Shown piece after piece: positions 16,678-27,706 of a stretch of DNA of 64,000 bases. The stretch is from Streptomyces sp. HPF1205 (GTDB lineage: Bacteria; Actinomycetota; Actinomycetes; Streptomycetales; Streptomycetaceae): positions 124,001-188,000 of the forward strand of contig NZ_JAINVH010000010.1 in NCBI RefSeq assembly GCF_020400825.1, written 5' to 3'. The position numbers and the translations under genes are program-made. The stretch's first letter is position 1. Each line of letters starts with the position of its first letter. The notes beneath the pieces are model-generated. The model did no database searches. It saw only the letters and a list, made by a program, of their open reading frames with translations, and was not told the DNA's origin.

Positions 16678-16693
16678 CGGAATGATCGTTCCG
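16678..16693. promoter_or_regulatory. Candidate TetR-type operator before the exporter
   Basis: CGGAATGATCGTTCCG is a 16-bp inverted repeat with one mismatched pair, 29 bases before the TTG start of the DHA2 exporter and just past the possible -35 TTGACG. The TetR gene downstream is the natural candidate to bind it. This is inference from symmetry and position. Confidence 0.45.
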
Positions 16694-16722
16694 GTTTCTT
16701 TCGACCTTTCGAGGAGTTTGCC

Positions 16723-18195
16723 TTGGCCTCCGAGACCCGGCGCACGCCGCACCAGGTCACCTTCGCCGTCCTCGCGGTGAGCGTGTCCGCGTACGCGCTG
16801 CTCCAGTCCCTGGTCACGCCCGTCCTGCCGACCATCCAGGCCGACCTCCACACCACCCAGAACACCGTGACGTGGGTGCTGACGGCGTATCTGCTCTCGG
16901 CCTCGATCTTCACGCCGATCATGGGCCGGGTCGGCGACATGATCGGCAAGGAGCGCGTCTTCGTGGCCACGCTGGGCGCGCTGGCGGCCGGCTCGCTGCT
17001 GGCGGCGCTGGCGACCAACGTGCAGTTCATGATCGTCGCCCGGGTGATCCAGGGCATAGGCGGCGGCGTGCTGCCGCTGGCCTTCGGCATCATCCGTGAC
17101 GAGTTCCCGCGCGAGCGGCTGCACTCGGCGGTCGGGGCCATAGCCTCGCTGCTGGCGGTCGGCAGCGGGCTGGGCATCGTGCTGGCCGGACCGATCGTGA
17201 GCGCCCTGGACTACCACTGGCTGTTCTGGCTGCCGATGATCCTCACCGTGGTGGCGGCCGTCGCCGCCTTCGTCTTCGTGCCGCGGTCCCCGGTGCGCAT
17301 GCCCGGCCGGATCAGCTGGGCGCCGGCGCTGCTGCTGTCCGCGTGGCTGGTCGCGCTGCTCGTGGCGCTCAGCCAGGCCCCGGTGTGGGGCTGGGGCTCC
17401 GGCCGGGTGATCGGCCTGTTCGCCGCGGCCGCCGTACTGGCCGCCGGCTGGGTCGAGGTGGAGCGCCGGGCGGCGACACCGCTGATCGACATGACGATGA
17501 TGCGGCGGCCCGCGGTGTGGACCACCAACCTGGTGGCGCTGCTGTTCGGCGTCGGGATGTACGCGATGTTCGCGTTCCTGCCGGAGTTCGTGCAGACCCC
17601 GAAGTCCACCGGCTACGGCTTCGGCGCCTCCGTCACCGAGTCCGGGCTGATCCTGCTGCCGCTGACCGTCACCATGTTCCTGGCCGGCCTGTGGGCCAAC
17701 GGCCTGGCCGCGCGGGTCGGCGCCAAGGGCGTGGTCCTGCTGGGCTCGCTGATCGGCACCGCCGCCATGGCGCTGATCGCCTTCGCGCACGCCCACACCT
17801 GGGAGCTGTACGTGGCCACCGGCGTCATGGGCCTCGGCTTCGGCTTCGCCTTCGCGGCCATGTCGAGCCTGATCGTGAGCGCGGTCCCGGCCGAGCAGAC
17901 CGGTGTGGCCAGCGGCATGAACGCCAACATCCGTACCATCGGCGGCTCGATCGGCGCCGCGCTCATGGCCAGCGTGGTCACGGCGAGCCCGGCCGCCGAC
18001 GGGCTGCCCCGCGAGGCCGGCTACACCCACGGGTTCACGATGCTCGGCGGCGCGCTGCTGGTGGCCGCGATCGCGGCGATACTGATACCCGTCGGCCGCC
18101 GCCCCGGCCGGGTGGAGGCCGCGGGCGAGCCGCGGCCGGCGGACCGGGCCGCGCCCGTCACGAGCGCCGCCTCCGCCGGAACCCTGCCCGAGTGA
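16723..18195 (+). CDS. DHA2-type MFS drug exporter
   Basis: A 490-residue, 14-helix proton antiporter. The first helix region ends in LVTPVLPTIQADLHTTQNTV then TWVLTAYLLSASIFTPIMGR. The loop motif is GRVGDMIGKERVFV and the antiporter motif C region is GSGLGIVLAGPIVSAL. TTG at 16723 is supported by GAGGAG at 16711-16716 with a 6-nt spacer. The tail (residues 455-490) is polar and variable. It is followed by a TetR regulator 121 bases later on the same strand, a common arrangement for self-limiting efflux pumps, and preceded by a matching dyad. Confidence 0.9.
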   Translation: MASETRRTPHQVTFAVLAVSVSAYALLQSLVTPVLPTIQADLHTTQNTVTWVLTAYLLSASIFTPIMGRVGDMIGKERVFVATLGALAAGSLLAALATNVQFMIVARVIQGIGGGVLPLAFGIIRDEFPRERLHSAVGAIASLLAVGSGLGIVLAGPIVSALDYHWLFWLPMILTVVAAVAAFVFVPRSPVRMPGRISWAPALLLSAWLVALLVALSQAPVWGWGSGRVIGLFAAAAVLAAGWVEVERRAATPLIDMTMMRRPAVWTTNLVALLFGVGMYAMFAFLPEFVQTPKSTGYGFGASVTESGLILLPLTVTMFLAGLWANGLAARVGAKGVVLLGSLIGTAAMALIAFAHAHTWELYVATGVMGLGFGFAFAAMSSLIVSAVPAEQTGVASGMNANIRTIGGSIGAALMASVVTASPAADGLPREAGYTHGFTMLGGALLVAAIAAILIPVGRRPGRVEAAGEPRPADRAAPVTSAASAGTLPE

Positions 18196-18316
18196 CCCCG
18201 CGGTGACCTCCGGTGACGCCCGGCGCGACAATGGGCACGAGCGGGAGCCGGGCAGCGGCCCTCCCCGCCGCCTCACCGACGGCAGCGACCGGATCACGGA
18301 CCGACCTGGAGTGACG

Positions 18317-18976
18317 ATGAGTTCGCACGACACGGGGCACCGGCCCATGCGACGGGACGCGGCGCGCAATCACCGGCTGGTGGTCGAGGCGGCACGCGAG
18401 GTCCTGGCCGAGTTCGGCACCGACGCCAGCATCGAGCTGATCGCCTCGCGAGCGGGGGTGGGCGTCGGCACCGTCTACCGGCGGTTCCCCAACAAGGAAG
18501 CGCTCGTCGACGAGATAGCCGGGCAGATGCTGCGGCGGCTGACCGAGGAGGCCCGGCGGTCGCTGGCCCTGGCCGACGGCACCGGGCTCGAGACCTTCCT
18601 GCGGGTGGTGGGCCAGTCCCTCAGCGAGCACCGCGGCTACGCGGAGAAGCTGGTGGGCCACACCAAGGCGGAGGGCGTGGAGCAACTGCGCGACCTGGTG
18701 GCCGACCTGCTGGTCCAGGCCCAGCGGGCGGGAAGGGTCGCGCCGGGCATAGAGCTGGGTGACGTGATGACGCTGATATGGGGGCTGCGCGGCATCGTGG
18801 AGACCAGCGGTCCCGTGGCGCCCGACGCCTGGCGGCGGCATCTGGACATACAGCTCGCCGGGCTGCGGTCCGCCGCCGCCCCGCCGAGTTCCCGTCCGGC
18901 TCTGACCCGCGCCGAACTCAGCCGTATCACCAGCGACAAGGCCGGGGAGGGCAAGGCCGCGGCATCCTGCGCCTGA
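18317..18976 (+). CDS. TetR family transcriptional regulator
   Basis: A 219-residue regulator. The N-terminal helix-turn-helix reads ASIELIASRAGVGVGTVYRR then FPNKEALVDEI; the rest is a helical ligand and dimer domain ending in a Ser/Ala/Lys-rich tail. ATG 18317 is preferred (GGAG at 18308-18311); GTG 18311 is an in-frame alternative. Its position behind the DHA2 exporter suggests it represses that gene at the dyad 16678-16693. It ends just before a strong convergent terminator. Confidence 0.9.
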   Translation: MSSHDTGHRPMRRDAARNHRLVVEAAREVLAEFGTDASIELIASRAGVGVGTVYRRFPNKEALVDEIAGQMLRRLTEEARRSLALADGTGLETFLRVVGQSLSEHRGYAEKLVGHTKAEGVEQLRDLVADLLVQAQRAGRVAPGIELGDVMTLIWGLRGIVETSGPVAPDAWRRHLDIQLAGLRSAAAPPSSRPALTRAELSRITSDKAGEGKAAASCA

Positions 18977-19113
18977 TCCGGACGCGGCGCCGTCGACCGG
19001 ACGCGGCACGTCGACCGGACGCGTGCGATCCGGCGTGCGCGCCCACGGGTGTGCGCGTCCGCCCGGGGGCGCGGGTGTACGCGTCCGCGCCCCACGGGTG
19101 TACGGGACGCGGA

Positions 19114-19154
19114 CGGCCCCGGCTCCCCCGCCGCTGGGGCGGGGGAGCCGGGGC
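19114..19154. terminator. Strong bidirectional terminator between tetR and L36
   Basis: An 18-bp perfect stem pairs 19114-19131 (GGCCCCGGCTCCCCCGCC) with 19137-19154 across a 5-nt loop. It lies between convergent genes. The stretch before it (18977-19110) is rich in reiterated GTCGACCGGACGCG and CACGGGTGT words. Confidence 0.8.
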
Positions 19155-19191
19155 CGTGGCTGGTGCGAGGGCGTTCGGCCGGCGGGAAGCG

Positions 19192-19314
19192 TCAGCCCTG
19201 GCGCGCCTTGGACCTCGGGTCCTTGCGGTTGATCACGTACACCTTCCCGTGCCGGCGGACGATCTGGGACCCCGGGCGCCGCTTGAGCGACCGCAGCGAG
19301 TTGCGGACCTTCAT
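19192..19314 (-). CDS. ykgO: 50S ribosomal protein L36, zinc-free (C-minus) paralogue
   Basis: A 40-residue basic ribosomal protein beginning [20 protein letters not shown] and ending [10 protein letters not shown]. It has no cysteine, so it is the zinc-independent form that replaces zinc-ribbon L36 when zinc is scarce. ATG 19314 has GGAGG 6 bases upstream. The gene is monocistronic between a terminator and a palindromic site. C-minus ribosomal paralogues are usually under Zur control; the dyad upstream of this copy does not look like a typical AT-rich Zur box. Confidence 0.93.
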   Translation of the reverse strand: MKVRNSLRSLKRRPGSQIVRRHGKVYVINRKDPRSKARQG

Positions 19315-19336
19315 CGGGATGCCTCCCTGCTCGTAC

Positions 19337-19358
19337 TGTTGTTGCACGCATGACAACA
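19337..19358. promoter_or_regulatory. 22-bp dyad upstream of the L36 paralogue
   Basis: TGTTGT at 19337-19342 and ACAACA at 19353-19358 are perfect 6-nt inverted arms around a 10-nt centre. The centre is about 33 bases upstream of the L36 start codon, where a promoter would lie. It is the only AT-rich symmetrical element in the gap and probably an operator, with the cognate regulator unknown. Confidence 0.45.
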
Positions 19359-19527
19359 CCAGCCGGTCCCCGCGCATTCCGGCCCGCGCGTTCCGGCTGG
19401 AGCGGCAGGACGCGAAGCCGCGGGGCCGGGCGGTCCGGACGGGCTGGAACCCGGGGGCGAGCCGGGGGCGAAGGCGGCGCGGCCGGCCGTACGCCCGTGA
19501 GCCCCTTCTCCGTCCGGGCCGCTACTT

Positions 19528-20493
19528 CTACCTCGCCGCCGCCCGTCCCGGGGCCGGCGGGCGTACGGCGGCCCGGTCGCTCCCCCCTCGCCCCTCGGGC
19601 CGCGCCAGGGCCCGGGCGGCGGTCCTGGCCACCGCCTCGGCGACGGCGGCCAGCGCCGGGGAGTCCAGCTTCCATTGCTGCCAGTACAAGGCGACGTCCA
19701 CCGGCCGTGTCGGTGCCAGATCGGTCAGCGTGCCCGCCGCCCGGTGCGCGGCGGCCTGGGCGTCGGGGATCATGCCCCAGCCCAGGCCCGCGGCGACCGC
19801 CTCGACGAAGGACTCGGAGGAGGGGACGTACGTCCGGAAGCGGCCGGGCGGGCGGCCCGGCGCCAGCTCCCGCAGGAAGCGGTCCTGCAGGTCGTCCTTG
19901 CGGTCGAAGACCACGACGGGCGCCGAGGGGAGGAGGTCGCTCGGCGACCCGTCGGCGAGGTGCCGCGCCACGAAGCCGGGAGCGGCCATGGCGCGGTACC
20001 GCATCCGTCCCAGGGGCCGTACCGAGCAGCCCTGCACCGGTTCGGGCGAGGAGGTGACCGCGGCCATCACCCGGCCCTGACGCAGCAGGTGGGCGGTGTG
20101 GTCCTGGTCGTCGCGGTGCAGGTCGAAGCACACCCCGAGGTCCTCGCCGAGGCCGGCGAGGGCGGGCAGGAACCAGGTGGCCAGCGAGTCGGCGTTGACC
20201 GCGATCGGCAGGGTGGCCGGTCCGGTGCGTTCGCCGATCCCCAGTTCCTCGGCGGCGTCCCGCTCCAGCCGGGTGAGCTGCCGCCCGAAGCGGACCACCA
20301 CCTCGCCGGACTCGGTGAGCCGCACCGGCTTGGTCCGCAGCAGCAGCACCCGGCCGGTGCGCTGCTCCAGCGCCTTGACACGCTGGCTGACCGCCGACGG
20401 CGTCACGTGCAGCACTTCGGCCGCCGCCTCGAAGGTGCCCTCGTCCACCGCCGCCAGCAGCGTCCGCACCTGGTCCAGCGGAAGGTCGATCAT
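19528..20493 (-). CDS. LysR family regulator ArgP/LysG type
   Basis: A 321-residue LysR-type regulator. The N-terminal helix-turn-helix is FEAAAEVLHVTPSAVSQRVK then ALEQRTGRVLL. The effector domain shows ArgP/LysG features: IAVNADSLATWFLPAL, VFDRKDDLQDRFL and YVPSSESFVEAVAAGLGWGM. It diverges from a LysE-type exporter, the classic arrangement in which the regulator senses basic amino acids and activates the exporter. The last 30 residues are a variable Arg/Pro-rich tail. Confidence 0.92.
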   Translation of the reverse strand: MIDLPLDQVRTLLAAVDEGTFEAAAEVLHVTPSAVSQRVKALEQRTGRVLLLRTKPVRLTESGEVVVRFGRQLTRLERDAAEELGIGERTGPATLPIAVNADSLATWFLPALAGLGEDLGVCFDLHRDDQDHTAHLLRQGRVMAAVTSSPEPVQGCSVRPLGRMRYRAMAAPGFVARHLADGSPSDLLPSAPVVVFDRKDDLQDRFLRELAPGRPPGRFRTYVPSSESFVEAVAAGLGWGMIPDAQAAAHRAAGTLTDLAPTRPVDVALYWQQWKLDSPALAAVAEAVARTAARALARPEGRGGSDRAAVRPPAPGRAAAR

Positions 20494-20630
20494 CGGGCTC
20501 CTCTCGCGCCGGCCGGTGTCCGTCCGGCACCGGTTGTCCCGGGACCCGAAGCCGTGAATTCCGGCCCCCTCGGCGCCTTGGCGCCCGGGGCCTCGCCCAC
20601 AGGAGCCCCGAGGCCCTCAAGGCGCACATC

Positions 20631-20655
20631 ATAAGTTCAGCTCATCTTACCTAAG
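20631..20655. promoter_or_regulatory. ArgP/LysG-type operator region
   Basis: This AT-rich island has TAAG at 20632-20635 and CTTA at 20646-20649 as inverted repeats 10 nt apart, and the overlapping palindrome CTTACCTAAG at 20646-20655. It lies midway between the divergent regulator and exporter, with its right edge 46 bases before the exporter ATG. LysR proteins bind such interrupted dyads; the binding is inferred. Confidence 0.5.
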
Positions 20656-20701
20656 CATCATTAGCTGGCTTCATGGTTCGCGGTGCTCCTAGCCTCGGGG
20701 C

Positions 20702-21331
20702 ATGTCCACCGCACCTGTCGCGGCCCTTACCGGCCTGGGTACCGGCCTGTCGCTCATCGTCGCCATCGGCGCCCAGAACGCGTTCGTCCTGCGGCAGGGC
20801 ATCCGGCGCGAGCACGTGCCGGCGGTGGTCGCGATCTGCGCGGCCTCGGACGCCGTGCTGATCGCGGTGGGCGTCAGCGGCGTCGGCACGGTGATCGGGC
20901 GATGGCCGGCCGCGGTGACGGCGACCGGCTGGATCGGCGGCGCCTTCCTCGTGTGCTACGGGGTGCTCGCCGCCCGGCGCGCGCTGCGGCCCGCCGCGCT
21001 GACCGCGGGCGGGCCCGGCGGCGCTCGCGGTTCCGGCGAGGGGTCGCTGCGAGCGGCGGTGCTCACCTGCCTGGCCATGACCTGGCTGAACCCGCACGTG
21101 TACCTGGACACCGTGCTGCTGCTCGGCTCGGTGGCCAACCAGTACGGCACGGCCCGCTGGCCGTTCGGGGCGGGTGCGGCGTTCGGCAGTGTGCTGTGGT
21201 TCAGCGGACTCGGCTTCGGGGCGCGGCTGCTCAGCCGGCCGTTCGCCCGGCCCTCGTCCTGGCGCGTGCTGGACGTGGTGATCGCCTGCACGATGGTGAC
21301 GCTGGGCGTGGCGATGGCGGTGCGGGTCTAG
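20702..21331 (+). CDS. LysE/ArgO family basic amino acid exporter
   Basis: A 209-residue, six-helix exporter. The N-terminal signature is GLSLIVAIGAQNAFVLRQGI and the conserved central motif is MTWLNPHVYLDTVLLLGS. It should export L-lysine and/or L-arginine. The ribosome site is weak (TCGGGG, adjacent to the ATG). It diverges from the ArgP/LysG regulator across 208 bases containing the dyad island at 20631-20655. It is convergent with, and ends 38 bases from, the phosphatase gene. Confidence 0.93.
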   Translation: MSTAPVAALTGLGTGLSLIVAIGAQNAFVLRQGIRREHVPAVVAICAASDAVLIAVGVSGVGTVIGRWPAAVTATGWIGGAFLVCYGVLAARRALRPAALTAGGPGGARGSGEGSLRAAVLTCLAMTWLNPHVYLDTVLLLGSVANQYGTARWPFGAGAAFGSVLWFSGLGFGARLLSRPFARPSSWRVLDVVIACTMVTLGVAMAVRV

Positions 21332-21369
21332 GGTCCGCGCCGCGGCGGGCGCGGGTCCTGTGCGGCGCG

Positions 21370-23481
21370 TCAGCGCCCCGGCCGGCGGTCCCCCGGGCCG
21401 GGATCCGGGTCGCCGTCGGCGGCGAGTCCGCGCGGCAGGGGGCGGAAGCCGATGACGGCGGCGTCGTCCCGGCGGTCGACGACCGCGGCCAGCAGCCGCG
21501 CGCACAGCTCGGCCAGTGTGCCGCCTCCGCGCCTGATCTCCTCGGCGTGGGCGGCGAGGTCGGCCATGCCCTCGGAGATGTCGCGGCCGGGCACCTCGAT
21601 CAGGCCGTCGGTGTAGAGCAGCAGGGTGTCGCCGGTCCCCAGGTCGTGGTGCCGGGTGGTGCGGGGCACCTCGGGGGCCACGCACAGCGGCAGGTCCGCG
21701 CCGTCCGCGCCGAGGTAGCGGGGGGCGCCGCGGGCCGGGATGAGCAGCGGCGGCGGGTGCCCGGCGCTTGACCAGGCCGCGTGCCAGCCGCCGGACTCCT
21801 CGGGCGTCAGGCTGACGTGCACGGCGGTGACCAGCGGCGCCATGTCAAGACCGTCGGCGACCCGGTCCAGCGTGGACAGCGCCTCGGCGGGCGAGTGCGG
21901 GCGGCCCTGGTCGTAGGCGATGACCCGCAGCATGCTGCGGAGCTGGCTCATCGAGGTGGCCGCCTCCAGGTCGTGCCCCGCGATGTCGCCGATGGTCAGG
22001 GCGACGCCCCCGTCGGGCAGCAGCAGCGCGTCGTACCAGTCGCCGCCGATCTCGGCGGTACGGCTGGCGGGCTGGTAGTTGGCGGCGAGCTCGGCGCCGG
22101 GCACCCGCGGGGTGGGGGTGAGCAGGGCGCGCTGGAGGGTGAGCGCGGTCTGCCGGGTGCGCTCGAGCTCCAGCGCCTGCCGCAGCGGCTCGCGCACCCC
22201 GTGCAGGATCTCGCCGAGCAGCGCGAGGTCGCCGGGGCCGGGTGGCGGGCTCTCGCCGCAGCCGACCGCGCACGCGTAGGCGACCACGGCCGCGTCGATG
22301 ACGATCGGCACCACGGTCAGGCTGGTGGAGCGCACCTTGCGCATCCAGGCCATGGACATCTCCGGCAGCACACCGCCCGGCGGGTCGCCGGCGGGGAAGG
22401 TCAGCAGCTTGGGCCGCCCGCTCTCGACGACCTGCTGGGCGAGCTGTCCCACGGCGTACGGCTGGTCGCTGATCGGCGGCACCGGCGGGAGCCCGGCGCG
22501 GGCGACGGACGCGACGCGGGTCGCGGTCAGCGGGCCCGCGGGCGCGGCCACACCCGAGGCGGGCAGCAGGCACACCACGCAGGCGTCGGTCAGGTCGGGG
22601 ACCACCGCGGCGGCGACGGCGGCGAACGCCTGCGGCAGGTCGTCGGCGGCGGTGACGCTCGCGACGCGGGCGAGCAGCCGCTCGCGCAGCCGGTTGCGCC
22701 ACTGGTCCTCGATGTCGGCGGTGGCGCCGATCCACTCCACGACCACGCCGTCGCGGACGATGGGAACCGCGCGGGACTGGACATGGCGGTACTCGCCGGA
22801 GGCGGTACGCAGCCGGAAGGTGCAGGCGAAGAACGAAGGGGTGCCCGTGGCGGCGTCGCGCCAGGTCTGCACCAGGCGCTCCCGGTCCATGGGATGGACC
22901 CCGGCGAGCCACTCCTCGTCGATCCTGGGCCGCCACGGCGTGCCGGTGAACTCCTCGAAGCCCCCGACCAGCTCGGTGATGGCGCCGTCGGGCTTCATCA
23001 GCCAGACGATCTGCGGCACGGCCGACATCAGGGCCTCGTAGCGCTGCAGTGCCTGGTGCCGCTCCTCGGACAGGTCCTCGGCGCGCTTCATCGCCTCGAT
23101 CTGGCGGGTGGTGTCGACGGCGACGGTGAGCACGCCCGGCCCGTGCCGGGACACCACGGGCGAGCAGCTGTAGACGAAGTGCCGTCCGGCCGGTGCCCCG
23201 GGCGCGGACCCCGTGGTGGTCCGCGCCGACGTGACCTGGCGGGCCCGCCGGTCCCGGTGCACCTCGTCGAGCATCCGCAGCCAGCGCGTGGCCGTCGGCT
23301 CCGGGAACGCCGCACGTGCCGGGTCGCCCAGCGGCCTGGGGCCGAACAGCTCCTGGAACGCGTCGTTGCGGTACACCAGCCGGTGGTCCGGGCCGGCGGT
23401 CAGCGCGACGGCCACGATGGCGCTGTCGAACACCTCGGGTTCCAGCTCGGGAACCCCGACCTCACCGCCGGTCCGCCTCAT
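21370..23481 (-). CDS. PAS-PAS-GAF-SpoIIE (PP2C) phosphatase
   Basis: A 703-residue signalling phosphatase. It has a degenerate PAS domain (FDSAIVAVALTAGPDHRLVY, residues 18-110), a second PAS (MSAVPQIVWLMKPDGAITEL to the PAC EYRHVQSRAVPIVRDG, about 150-275), and a GAF-like domain (about 290-445). A PP2C-type SpoIIE domain follows with AEIGGDWYDALLLPDG, IGDIAGHDLEAATSM, LLLYTDGLIEVPGRDI and DDAAVIGF, in which the Asp residues bind Mn/Mg. It probably dephosphorylates an anti-anti-sigma factor. GGAGG abuts ATG 23481 with no spacer, and no other in-frame start is near. Confidence 0.87.
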   Translation of the reverse strand: MRRTGGEVGVPELEPEVFDSAIVAVALTAGPDHRLVYRNDAFQELFGPRPLGDPARAAFPEPTATRWLRMLDEVHRDRRARQVTSARTTTGSAPGAPAGRHFVYSCSPVVSRHGPGVLTVAVDTTRQIEAMKRAEDLSEERHQALQRYEALMSAVPQIVWLMKPDGAITELVGGFEEFTGTPWRPRIDEEWLAGVHPMDRERLVQTWRDAATGTPSFFACTFRLRTASGEYRHVQSRAVPIVRDGVVVEWIGATADIEDQWRNRLRERLLARVASVTAADDLPQAFAAVAAAVVPDLTDACVVCLLPASGVAAPAGPLTATRVASVARAGLPPVPPISDQPYAVGQLAQQVVESGRPKLLTFPAGDPPGGVLPEMSMAWMRKVRSTSLTVVPIVIDAAVVAYACAVGCGESPPPGPGDLALLGEILHGVREPLRQALELERTRQTALTLQRALLTPTPRVPGAELAANYQPASRTAEIGGDWYDALLLPDGGVALTIGDIAGHDLEAATSMSQLRSMLRVIAYDQGRPHSPAEALSTLDRVADGLDMAPLVTAVHVSLTPEESGGWHAAWSSAGHPPPLLIPARGAPRYLGADGADLPLCVAPEVPRTTRHHDLGTGDTLLLYTDGLIEVPGRDISEGMADLAAHAEEIRRGGGTLAELCARLLAAVVDRRDDAAVIGFRPLPRGLAADGDPDPGPGDRRPGR

Positions 23482-23677
23482 CCTCCGATCATCGCGCGCA
23501 CCGCCCCGCCGGGCGCGTCGAACGCGCCCGCTCGCCTGTCCGCTCGCGACATGCGCCGAAAGGCCGCGGCATGGGGCGGCTCGGCGGCCGGAGGGTACGG
23601 GGCGGCTCGGGCGGCGATCCCCGGCGGGCCGGTTTCCGCGCCCGCCGGTCACCCGCCGCGCCAGGCACCGCCCCGGG

Positions 23678-26491
<2,814 letters not shown>

Positions 26492-26815
26492 GGCCATCCC
26501 CTCGGGCGGCCGGACGGGGCCGGGCGCCCTTTCGCGTCGACGGGCGTGTACGTCCGGCCGGGTGCCCGATCGGCCGCGGTCCACACCTGTGGAAGTGTCA
26601 CGATTGCGGCGAATCGCCCGCGGCCGCGCGTGAGGGCCGCCGCGGGCCCGGTCCTCGCCGGGTGCCGCGGCCCCGCCGGGGCCCGCCTCCGGCGCGCCGG
26701 AGTCCCCCGCTGCCGTTACGGTGGGTGAGGGGGCAGCCGGACGGAGCCGGTCCGCGGGGCCGGCAGTCGGAAGCAGCCGAACCGAGGGCGAGGAGCCCGG
26801 TAAGGAACCGCACCG
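26492..26815. promoter_or_regulatory. 324-bp divergent promoter region
   Basis: This region lies between the Clp ATPase and the aldo/keto reductase. It holds a 5-bp-arm dyad CGATTGCGGCGAATCG at 26601-26616 near its most AT-rich point, but no recognisable HspR (HAIR) or CtsR-type site. The rest is G/C-rich with no open frame of coding character. Confidence 0.35.
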
Positions 26816-27649
26816 ATGACCTCAGTGCCCACGCTCACCATGAACAACGGCGTCGAGATCCCCCAGCTCGGCTTCGGTGTGTTCCAGATCCTCCCGGAGA
26901 GCACCCGCAGCGCCGTGCTGACCGCGCTGGAGACCGGCTACCGCCACATCGACACCGCCCAGATGTACGGGAACGAGAAGCAGGTGGGGCAGGCGGTCAG
27001 GGACTCCGGGCTGCCCCGCTCCGAGGTGTTCGTCACCAGCAAGCTCAACAACGGCCACCACGCCTACGGGGACGCGCTGGCCGCCTTCGCCCGCACGCTG
27101 GACGACCTGGGGCTCGGGTACGTCGACCTGTTCCTGGTCCACTGGCCGATGCCCGCGGTCGGGGACTACCTGGAGACGTGGAAGGCGATGGAGGAGATCT
27201 ACCGGTCCGGCCGCTGCCGGTCGATCGGGGTCTCCAACTTCAACCCCGGCCACCTTCAGCGCCTCCTGGACGGCGGCGAGGTGGTCCCGGCCGTCAACCA
27301 GATCGAGGTCCACCCCTATCTGACGCAAGCCACGGTGCGTGCCTTCGACAGCGGCCACGGCATCGTCACGGAGGCGTGGTCGCCGATCGCCCAGGGCAAG
27401 GTGCTGGGCGACCCGGTGATCGCCGGTATCGCCTCCCGGCTGGACCGGTCGGCCGCGCAGGTCACGCTGCGCTGGCACCTCCAGCGCGGGGACGTCGTCT
27501 TCCCCAAGTCGGTCAGCCGGGCGCGCATCGAGGAGAACTTCGAGCTGTTCGACTTCGAGCTCACGCCCGGCGACATGGCCGCGATCACCGCCCTGAACCG
27601 TGACGAGCGCACCGGCCCGGACCCGGAGAGCTTCAACTGGATCCCCTGA
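26816..27649 (+). CDS. Aldo/keto reductase
   Basis: A 277-residue NADPH-dependent reductase of the TIM-barrel AKR5-like group (2,5-diketo-D-gluconate reductase type). The catalytic tetrad is visible: Asp46 and Tyr51 in HIDTAQMYGNE, Lys76 in VTSKLNN and His109 in LVHWP. The signatures SIGVSNFNPGHLQRLL and VVFPKSVSRARIEENF are present. It reduces aldehydes or ketones in the cytoplasm; the physiological substrate is unknown. It stands alone, divergent from the Clp ATPase and convergent with an SDR gene. Confidence 0.93.
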   Translation: MTSVPTLTMNNGVEIPQLGFGVFQILPESTRSAVLTALETGYRHIDTAQMYGNEKQVGQAVRDSGLPRSEVFVTSKLNNGHHAYGDALAAFARTLDDLGLGYVDLFLVHWPMPAVGDYLETWKAMEEIYRSGRCRSIGVSNFNPGHLQRLLDGGEVVPAVNQIEVHPYLTQATVRAFDSGHGIVTEAWSPIAQGKVLGDPVIAGIASRLDRSAAQVTLRWHLQRGDVVFPKSVSRARIEENFELFDFELTPGDMAAITALNRDERTGPDPESFNWIP

Positions 27650-27657
27650 CCCGGCCG

Positions 27658-27684
27658 ACCCGGCGGCGGTCACGCCCGCCGGGT
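27658..27684. terminator. Convergent terminator
   Basis: A 9-bp perfect stem pairs 27658-27666 (ACCCGGCGG) with 27676-27684 across a 9-nt loop, between the convergent reductase and SDR genes. It can serve both strands. Confidence 0.5.
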
Positions 27685-27706
27685 CCGCCGGGGCGACGCC
27701 CGCCGG

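Larger units (their letters stand above)
16414..16722. promoter_or_regulatory. 309-bp divergent promoter region
   Basis: This shared region between methyltransferase and exporter is unusually AT-rich in its middle (about 16515-16625). It holds the CebR-type box at 16493-16506 and a TetR-type dyad at 16678-16693. A TTGACG element at 16664-16669 could be a -35 for the exporter. No open frame with coding character was seen. Confidence 0.5.
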
